Positions 1 to 4,961 of a DNA stretch of 5,857 nucleotides are shown one piece after another (the stretch's first letter is position 1; every line of letters starts with the position of its first letter). Where the stretch lies: NCBI GenBank assembly GCA_003154025.1, contig PMCE01000154.1:1-5857 (forward strand), written 5' to 3'. Below the pieces are notes generated by a model, which saw only the letters and a list, made by a program, of their open reading frames with translations, ran no database searches and was not told the origin of the DNA. The DNA is from Syntrophaceae bacterium. Its GTDB lineage: Bacteria; Desulfobacterota; SM23-61. Both the position numbers and the translations under genes were made by a program.

Positions 1-1253
1 GGGCCAAGGGGAAACGGCCATGATGAGCCGCTTCTGCCGGTATGTGGAGAAAGTCTTTGATTTCGGGTTCAGAATCGCCCAGCTGAAAGATCCGCGCCAG
101 CGGCCCCGCATCCCTCTGGGGGCCATCTGGAACAGTGTCTTTTTCCTCTTTGTTCTACGGCAGCGCAGCTTACATGCGATGGAAGGGCAGTTACGCCAGC
201 CCCGCAGAATGGAACGACTGATCGGGCCGAAGAAGCCGAGCGCCGACCGCATGGGGCAGGTTTTGAGCTTAATCGATCCGGACCCGTTGCGGGCCATGCT
301 TGCGGAGATCAACCACCAGGTGGGGCGCAACAAAAGATTGAGGAACGACTGGCCTTTGCGGGTAGGGGTCATCGACGGGCATGAGTTTTTTTCCCTCCCG
401 GCATCGCTGCTGTCCCCAATGCTTGGAGCGGCGGTTGGTGGTGAAAGGAAAGGAGGTAGTGGAATATTATCACCGCGGCGTGGCCTTCTATCTGGCGGGT
501 TTTCGGACTGCCGTACCTTTGGATGTGGAGATGCTGCGACCGGGGGAAGGGGAACTGACTGCGGCCCAGCGTCTTTTGCCGCGGGTGGTCCAATCCTATG
601 ACCGCCTCTTTGACGTGGTTTTGGGCGATGCCCTCTACTTTAACGCCCCCTTTTTTAATCTGTGCCTCGGCCTGGGCAAAGAGGTCATCACCGTCCTGAA
701 GGATGAAGGCCGGGTTTTATTCCAGGATGCCCAGGGAGTATTCTCCTTAACCGCGCCTCAGACCTGGGAAGAATCGAACCAAAGGATCCAGGCTTGGGAT
801 GCCGAAGGATTCACCTCGGCCGATGGGATTCAGGTCCCCTTGCGCGTCCTGCGTACGGAGGAGGTCCTCACCTGCCGACATCGTCGTGGGCAGGGGTGGA
901 TCCAGAAGAAAGAAACTCATCATTGGGAGTGGGTGACGACCTTACCGGTTGCCCGGCTCTCGACCCGTCTTCTTTGGCAAATCGGCCACCGCCGGTGGGA
1001 GATTGAGAATAACTTGTTTCATACTTTGGCTACCTACTGGTCTCTCGATCACTGCTTTAAACACGAACCCACCGCCATCCTAAATTTTATCCTGACTTTG
1101 TTCATCGCCTTCGTCCTTTTGCAGAGCTTTTACCTGGGAAACCTCAAACCCCAACGCCGTGCCCATCTGACCCTCATCGGGGTCGCGGTAGAGCTGGGCT
1201 TTGGCTTAGTCGCCATGGACGGCCCCGCTCCATGGCTAAAACGAGGAGGATAG
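1..1253 (+). mobile_element. Insertion sequence, incomplete at left window edge
   Basis: The only recognisable gene here is a DDE transposase, so this stretch is read as part of an insertion sequence. The left terminal repeat would lie before base 1. No matching terminal inverted repeat or target duplication can be assigned on the right, so the right boundary is unknown and may lie anywhere between the transposase stop and about position 1480. The end given is simply the transposase stop codon. Confidence 0.6.
20..1253 (+). pseudogene. DDE transposase, frameshifted at a T7 run
   Basis: This would encode an IS4-like DDE transposase that cuts and joins the ends of its own element. Frame 2 runs from ATG at 20 to 601 and frame 3 from about 381 to 1253. 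The N-terminal part is a helical region with a 'PSADRMGQVLSLIDPDPLRA' segment typical of these transposases, then the first catalytic Asp in VIDGHE (codon 374-376). The second Asp is in VLGDALYF (codon 627-629) and the Glu is in RRWEIENN (codon 1005-1007), both in the other frame. All three catalytic residues therefore survive but are split. Removing one T from the run at 386-392 gives one protein of about 410 residues. The first and last residues of the IS4 Y-R-E-K signature (Tyr and Lys) are absent, so the exact IS family is left open. AAGGGGA at 6-12 could serve as a ribosome site for ATG 20, but the frame is open to the window edge and the true start could be upstream. It may be a dead copy, a sequencing error, or a gene expressed by slippage. 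Confidence 0.85.
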
Positions 1254-1361
1254 ACCCAGAACTTCTTCTCCAGTTTATCGCCCGACAGGTTCTCTCCCAA
1301 CCCTTCCCAAGGGACAAAGGGACAACTCTGCCTTCTTGAGCTATTTTTCCCCTCCCCCCCC

Positions 1362-1450
1362 TCAAAAGGCTACCTCGAAAATGCTTTCCACCACGCTCTG
1401 AACCCCTTTCTTACTCATAACCCTTTAGAACCTCACCCTAACGCTATTCT
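1362..1450 (+). pseudogene. Possible decayed tail of a second related transposase
   Basis: In the frame read from 1362 the translation contains YLENAFHHAL, then H, and PHPNAIL about 20 residues on. This matches in order and spacing the C-terminal end of the upstream transposase, which reads EIENNLFHTL and then KHEPTAIL. Shared positions are the E-N pair, an H and an L at identical offsets, an H 19 residues after the E, and the AIL after one gap. There is no start codon or ribosome site and the flanks are low-complexity. The likeness covers only about 27 residues, so chance is a real alternative. Confidence 0.3.
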
Positions 1451-1541
1451 GCCCCCCCTTCCGGCACGCCAATGCGGAATTCCTGGGGCCCATGAATGAT
1501 CCTTGCATTTTCCCGGGGTTTGGGTTAAAAAGGATAAATCC

Positions 1542-1548
1542 AAGGAGG
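1542..1548 (+). promoter_or_regulatory. Strong Shine-Dalgarno deciding the pdaD start
   Basis: AAGGAGG is a full match to the 16S anti-SD consensus. It lies 8 bases before TTG at 1557 and 11 before a second TTG at 1560. No such site precedes the upstream in-frame TTG at 1503. This places the start of pdaD at 1557 (or 1560) even though no ATG is present. Confidence 0.8.
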
Positions 1549-1556
1549 AAGGCGAA

Positions 1557-2102
1557 TTGTTGTCGAATGTTCCGGGCCGGATTTTTTTCACCAAGGGAGT
1601 GGGGACCCACAAGGAAGAACTCCATTCCTACGAGCTTGCCTTGCGGGATGCGGGCATCGAAAAGTGCAACCTGGTTTCGGTCTCCAGCATCCTTCCTCCG
1701 CGATGCCGGGTCATTCCCCGGAAACGGGGGTTGCAGCTGTTGGTCCCCGGAGGGATCACCTACTGCGTGTTGGCCCGGTGCAGCAGCAATGAGCCGCGCC
1801 GCCTGCTCGCCGCCTCCATCGGCTGTGCGATTCCTTCCAACCGTTCGGTCTACGGCTACCTCAGCGAGCACCATGCCTTCGGCCGGAATGAAAAGGAATC
1901 GGGGGATTATGCCGAAGACCTGGCGGCGGCCATGCTGGCTTCCACCCTGGGAATCGAATTTGACGCCGACAAGAGCTGGGATGAGAAGAAAGAACTCTAC
2001 CGTCTCAGCACGGCCATCGTCCGCACCACCAACATCACCCAGTCGGCCATCGTGAAGAACGGATGGACCACGGTGATCGCCGTGGGAGTTTTCATTCCCT
2101 GA
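1557..2102 (+). CDS. pdaD: Pyruvoyl-dependent arginine decarboxylase
   Basis: The enzyme converts arginine to agmatine and CO2, the first step of the agmatine route to polyamines, in the cytoplasm. It uses a protein-bound pyruvoyl group rather than pyridoxal phosphate. With the TTG start it is 181 residues, near the usual size of about 160-195. The N-terminal [21 protein letters not shown] and the segment [11 protein letters not shown] are family hallmarks. Self-cleavage in the family occurs between the two Ser of VSS, here residues 43 and 44 (codons 1683-1688), giving a short beta chain and an alpha chain capped by pyruvoyl. The Asn five residues before the cleavage Ser and the Glu of YLSEHH (about residue 104) correspond to the substrate-site Asn and catalytic Glu known from the Methanocaldococcus enzyme. 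Start choice rests on the AAGGAGG at 1542-1548; a longer form from TTG 1503 would add 18 unconserved residues. It stands alone, downstream of IS debris, with no polyamine gene adjacent in the window. Confidence 0.93.
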   Translation: MLSNVPGRIFFTKGVGTHKEELHSYELALRDAGIEKCNLVSVSSILPPRCRVIPRKRGLQLLVPGGITYCVLARCSSNEPRRLLAASIGCAIPSNRSVYGYLSEHHAFGRNEKESGDYAEDLAAAMLASTLGIEFDADKSWDEKKELYRLSTAIVRTTNITQSAIVKNGWTTVIAVGVFIP

Positions 2103-2267
2103 CTCATTTCCCCAAGGCTTATTCTTTCCAGCCGACCTTCCCTAAAATCACCGTCCCTCTAGCGTTCACAACTTGTTTCAACGAAGTTTCTTCCCCGCAA
2201 ATCAGGGATGAAAAAATTTTCTGCGCTGTACGCGGGAAAAGGTGCCCCTGCAGGGCGGCATCCGGGA

Positions 2268-2287
2268 GGGCGGTTCGCGAACCGCCC
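2268..2287. repeat. Perfect 20-base GC-rich palindrome, repeat-family-like
   Basis: GGGCGGTTCGCGAACCGCCC is a perfect inverted repeat with no spacer. A second palindrome, CCCTGCAGGG, lies just upstream at 2246-2255, and the string GCCCCTGCA occurs at both 2244-2252 and 2284-2292. The arrangement looks like a small dispersed intergenic repeat of the kind common in GC-rich deltaproteobacterial and related genomes. As RNA the palindrome can form only a hairpin with a minimal loop. No T-tract follows on the plus strand, so a terminator role is not indicated. Confidence 0.7.
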
Positions 2288-2324
2288 CTGCATCGCCCCT
2301 GGTGAATTTAGGAGATATTTCCTT

Positions 2325-2388
2325 CTCCCGAATCCTGCGAATAGCGGGAGTAGTTGTATTTCTGGGCTAAACGGTTAACCCGGAGAAA
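2325..2388. other. Two neighbouring hairpins upstream of the feoAB promoter
   Basis: CTCCCG at 2325-2330 pairs with CGGGAG at 2345-2350. Directly after it, TTTCT-GGG-C-TAA at 2359-2370 pairs with TTA-A-CCC-GG-AGAAA at 2375-2388 around an ACGG loop, with one mismatch and a two-base bulge. They sit before the predicted promoter, so they are unlikely to be in the feoAB leader. They could belong to the 3' end of the pdaD transcript or to an unrecognised RNA. Confidence 0.35.
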
Positions 2389-2422
2389 GGATTCCCGGCC
2401 GAGGGTTCTTGACCAATTTGAT

Positions 2423-2451
2423 TTGCTTACCCTGCTCTTTCCGAATAAAAT
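2423..2451 (+). promoter_or_regulatory. Candidate sigma-70 promoter for feoAB
   Basis: TTGCTT at 2423-2428 and TAAAAT at 2446-2451 are separated by an ideal 17 bases. The -10 matches TATAAT at five of six positions and the -35 matches at three. Transcription would start near 2458, leaving a leader of about 100 bases. A Fur-type box (GATAAT repeats) was looked for around it and not seen. A second -35-like TTGACC at 2409-2414 has no partner at a sensible spacing. Confidence 0.45.
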
Positions 2452-2464
2452 AGAGATAGAGCCC

Positions 2465-2530
2465 GCAGGAGAGAATTTCGGCACAGAGTCTCTCTGCAAG
2501 GCTTCCTTGCGCCAGGGTTGAGGTGCAAGG
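2465..2530 (+). promoter_or_regulatory. Leader with mutually exclusive helices before feoAB
   Basis: Three helices overlap in the predicted leader. Helix A pairs GCAGGAGAGA (2465-2474) with TCTCTCTGC (2489-2497), with one bulged G. Helix B pairs GCAAGG (2496-2501) with CCTTGC (2505-2510) around a CTT loop. Helix C pairs CCTTGCGCC (2505-2513) with GGTGCAAGG (2522-2530), with one G-U pair. B cannot form with A or C, while A and C can coexist. This is the layout of a conformational switch, but no known riboswitch consensus was recognised and no U-tract follows helix C. The leader ends 26 bases before the start codon. Confidence 0.35.
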
Positions 2531-2556
2531 TCTATTAAAAGAAAATCCATAACCCG

Positions 2557-4788
2557 ATGGCCGACTCCTCTCCGCCCCAAAATCCAGATTCTCAAGAGTC
2601 GAACTTACCCCCCATCCCGGAAACGGAAAGAACCGGCATCCCCCTTACCCAGTTGGAACCGGGTAAAAAGGCCAAAGTGGTCGCGATTCAAGGAGGCTGG
2701 GGGGTCAAACGGCGCCTGAATCATATGGGAATTCACCCCGGAGACCTCGTTATGGTCTCCCGGCAGGGATCCCTGGGGGGGCCCATCGCCATCGAGGTCC
2801 ATGGGTTCCAGGTAGCCCTGGGGAAGGGAGTGGCCTCTCAGATCTTCGTGGAATTCACCGAGGAAATGACCATTGCCCTGGCGGGCCAACCCAACTGCGG
2901 AAAGAGCACCCTTTTCAATCATATCGCCGGGTACAAAGCGATTACCTCCAATTTCCCGGGAACCAGCGTCACCTTCACCGAGACCCGCACCCGAATCGAC
3001 GGCCTGACCTGCACCTGTATCGACCTGCCGGGAACCTACTCCATCACCTCCGAGGAACCGGCCGAACTGGAAGCGCGCAAGCACCTCCTCTCCGGGGAAG
3101 TCGACCTGATCATCAACGTGATCGACGCCTCCCTTCTCAGCCGCAGCCTGGAGCTGACCCTGGAGCTGCTGGAACTGGAGGCTCCCATGCTTCTCTGCCT
3201 GAACATGATGGACGAAGCGGAGAAGAAGGGGGTTCAGATTAACCTTCCGAAACTGGAGGGGATCCTCGGCATCCCCGTGATCCCGGTCATCGCCACCACC
3301 GGAAAAGGATTGCGGGAGCTTTTCGTCCAGGTCCACAGGGTATGGGAAGAAAAAAGAAAAGGAAGAGTTCAGAAATTCAGCAAAGACATCGAAGAGGTGA
3401 TCCAGCCGCTGGTTTCACTCCTGGAACCGCAGAACCTGGTGAGCGGGAGAGTCCCCACCCGTTTCCTGGCCATCAAGCTGCTGGAAAAGGATGAGTCCTT
3501 CGTGGAAGAGGTCAAAAAGACCGAGGATTTTTACCGCCGGGTGATTCCCTTCCAGGAGAAACTCCAGGAGGGGCACGGGGCCCCCTCGGACGAGGTCATC
3601 TCTTCCGAACGGCACGCCCTGGCCATGAACATCTTCGAGAAGGCGGCCCGGATCGTCCGCTCACCCAAGAGAGACCTTCGCCAGGCCATCGACCAATGGG
3701 TCCTGCACAGGGTTTTCGGCTATGTGATCCTGGCGCTGGTCTTTTACGCTTTTTTTCATCTCATCTTCGGGATTGGCGAACTGATTGAAGCTCCGCTGCT
3801 CAAGTCTTTTGACCTCCTCAACAATCATCTGGAGAGTCTGTTCGCTTCGGGGAGCCTGAGCCTCTTCCTCGTTCATGGCATCCTCCATGGAATCTCCGGG
3901 GGGATCGCCATCGTCCTGCCTTACCTGGTCCCTTTTCTCATCGGCCTTTCTCTCCTGGAGGACGTGGGCTACCTGCCCCGCGTGGCTTTCCTCATGGATG
4001 TCTTCATGCACCGCATCGGCCTCCACGGGAAATCCATCATTCCCTTCATTCTGGGCTACGGGTGCAGCGTCCCGGCAGTGATGTCCACCCAAATCCTGGA
4101 GCTTCCCAGCCACCGTTTCATCGTAGCGATCCTTTCCACGATGATCCCCTGCGCCGCGCGGATCACCATTATCTTCGGTCTGGTGGCCTTCTTCATCGGC
4201 CCCAACGCGGCCCTGGCCATCTTCGCCCTCAACCTCCTGATCGTGGCCGTCTTCGGGAAGGTCATGACCCATTTTTCGCCGGAGAGCAACCTGGGGTTCA
4301 TCCTGGAAATGCCCGCCTACCAGTTTCCCGCGCTCCGGACCACCCTGCAGAAATCCTGGTGCCGGATCCGGGAATTCATCGTCATTGCCTGGCCTCTGTT
4401 GATCGTGGGAAGTGTGGTACTCTCCCTGATCGAGTACTGGAAACTGGATCTTTTGACCAATTACCTCCTGCTTCCCCTGACCCGCCTCCTCGACCTTCCC
4501 TTCGCGGTGGGAACCACGCTCCTCTTCGGGCTCCTGCGAAAAGAGTTGTCCCTGATCATGCTCACCCAGGCCCTGGGGACCAACGATGTCTCCACGGTGA
4601 TGAGCCAGACCCAGATCCTGGTCTTCACCATCTTCGTGACCTTCTACATCCCCTGCCTGGCCACCGTGGGGGTCCTGTGGAAGGAAATCGGCAGGAGAGG
4701 AGCCCTCCTGGCCATCCTCCTGACCCTGAGCACGGCCACGGTCCTGGGGCTTCTCACCCGTCTTTTTGGGGGAATCCTACTGAACTAA
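2557..4788 (+). CDS. feoB: Ferrous iron transporter FeoB with fused FeoA domain
   Basis: This inner-membrane protein takes up Fe(II), using GTP binding and hydrolysis by its cytoplasmic G domain. The 743 residues start with a Pro/Ser-rich tail (1-27). A FeoA SH3-like domain follows (about 28-100, with RRLNHMGIHPGD and a VHGFQVALGK end). The FeoB G domain covers about 103-265: G1 GQPNCGKS (110-117), G2 Thr136 in NFPGTSV, G3 DLPG (156-159), G4 NMMD (216-219), G5 ATTGKG (246-251). A helical linker leads to the membrane core from about 385 to the end. Its gate motifs are GYGCSVPAVMS (500-510), IPCAAR (530-535) and IPCLATVGVLWKE (698-710). Family members usually have Arg after the VPAVM-A/S-T stretch; here it is Gln512. 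ATG 2557 is the first in-frame start after a TAA at 2536-2538, though it has no clear Shine-Dalgarno. No separate feoA or feoC is in the window. Its stop codon lies in the left end of the inverted-repeat element at 4786-4962. Confidence 0.97.
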   Translation: MADSSPPQNPDSQESNLPPIPETERTGIPLTQLEPGKKAKVVAIQGGWGVKRRLNHMGIHPGDLVMVSRQGSLGGPIAIEVHGFQVALGKGVASQIFVEFTEEMTIALAGQPNCGKSTLFNHIAGYKAITSNFPGTSVTFTETRTRIDGLTCTCIDLPGTYSITSEEPAELEARKHLLSGEVDLIINVIDASLLSRSLELTLELLELEAPMLLCLNMMDEAEKKGVQINLPKLEGILGIPVIPVIATTGKGLRELFVQVHRVWEEKRKGRVQKFSKDIEEVIQPLVSLLEPQNLVSGRVPTRFLAIKLLEKDESFVEEVKKTEDFYRRVIPFQEKLQEGHGAPSDEVISSERHALAMNIFEKAARIVRSPKRDLRQAIDQWVLHRVFGYVILALVFYAFFHLIFGIGELIEAPLLKSFDLLNNHLESLFASGSLSLFLVHGILHGISGGIAIVLPYLVPFLIGLSLLEDVGYLPRVAFLMDVFMHRIGLHGKSIIPFILGYGCSVPAVMSTQILELPSHRFIVAILSTMIPCAARITIIFGLVAFFIGPNAALAIFALNLLIVAVFGKVMTHFSPESNLGFILEMPAYQFPALRTTLQKSWCRIREFIVIAWPLLIVGSVVLSLIEYWKLDLLTNYLLLPLTRLLDLPFAVGTTLLFGLLRKELSLIMLTQALGTNDVSTVMSQTQILVFTIFVTFYIPCLATVGVLWKEIGRRGALLAILLTLSTATVLGLLTRLFGGILLN

Positions 4789-4820
4789 ATTGCGCATTGC
4801 TCATTGCGCATTGCGAATTG
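4789..4820 (+). repeat. Left arm: four tandem heptamers ATTGCNM
   Basis: The arm is an exact period-7 array: ATTGCGC, ATTGCTC, ATTGCGC, ATTGCGA, then a partial ATTG. It begins one base after the feoAB stop codon. The period is not a multiple of three with respect to the upstream frame, and the array is entirely outside coding sequence. Confidence 0.85.
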
Positions 4821-4925
4821 AAAGACGAAGAATTGGAGATCTTTGACCTCTTGGGCCCAAGTCTTAATGGCGAGAGCCTGAGAAGACTCAGGTGGGTGTC
4901 CTGAAGGGGCCCAAGTCGATGGGAA

Positions 4926-4956
4926 AATGCGCAATTCCCAATGCGCAATTCGCAAT
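4926..4956 (-). repeat. Right arm: the same heptamers on the minus strand
   Basis: Read on the minus strand from 4956 the arm is ATTGCGA, ATTGCGC, ATTGGGA, ATTGCGC, then ATT, again with an exact 7-base period. Unit boundaries are in register with the left arm, so the two arrays pair unit to unit with a few mismatches. Confidence 0.85.
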
Positions 4957-4961
4957 TTTTT
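4926..4961 (+). terminator. Possible feoAB terminator: right arm followed by T6
   Basis: On the plus strand the right arm ends with six T at 4956-4961. A transcript reading through feoAB would fold the two arms together and end in U6, a form resembling an intrinsic terminator with an unusually long stem and large inner loop. On the minus strand the left arm ends with only three T, so termination of the amidase transcript by the same route would be weaker. Confidence 0.35.

Larger units (their letters stand above)
1254..1556. other. Non-coding spacer with pyrimidine-rich tract
   Basis: No convincing gene lies here. The stretch follows the transposase stop and leads to pdaD. It contains a pyrimidine tract at 1344-1363 (five T, then a C-rich run), flanked by a short TTGAG/CTCAA inverted pair at 1336-1340 and 1361-1365. 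It also holds a possible transposase remnant, listed separately. The right end of the IS should fall somewhere in this interval. A TTGCAT at 1503-1508 followed 16 bases later by TTAAAA resembles a very weak promoter for pdaD, too poor to annotate as one. Confidence 0.6.
2103..2556. other. Structured intergenic region between pdaD and feoAB
   Basis: No gene is supported in these 454 bases. A short frame starting with ATG at 2209 runs through the palindromes but has no family likeness. The reverse-strand frame over 2308-2595 also looks spurious, because it runs antisense through the feoAB leader and start. The region carries a perfect palindrome at 2268-2287, two hairpins between 2325 and 2388, a sigma-70-like promoter at 2423-2451 and overlapping helices at 2465-2530. 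No clear terminator with a U-tract follows pdaD. Confidence 0.6.

Noticed and set aside
1492..2055. Long plus-strand frame with an ATG start overlapping pdaD
   Set aside because: It is out of frame with the clearly conserved arginine decarboxylase and its translation is low-complexity, rich in Ser, Pro and Arg, with no family likeness.
2209..2377. Small frame beginning with ATG-AAA-AAA after pdaD
   Set aside because: The translation runs through the palindromic repeat, no good ribosome site precedes it, and no family is recognised.
2401..2556. Fur box in front of feoAB
   Set aside because: No run of GATAAT-type hexamers or 7-1-7 inverted repeat could be found; A-rich bases near the -10 do not fit.
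2308..2595. Minus-strand frame of 95 codons overlapping the feoAB start
   Set aside because: It lies antisense to the feoAB leader and first codons, and the protein has no recognisable features.
2605..3336. Long minus-strand frame antisense to the FeoA and G domains
   Set aside because: The opposite strand carries all the FeoB motifs, and the antisense translation is Gly/Asp/Gln-rich without family likeness.
4062..4904. Long plus-strand frame inside and beyond feoB
   Set aside because: It is a shadow of the membrane domain in another frame; the Pro/His/Arg-rich translation is typical of GC-rich shadow frames.
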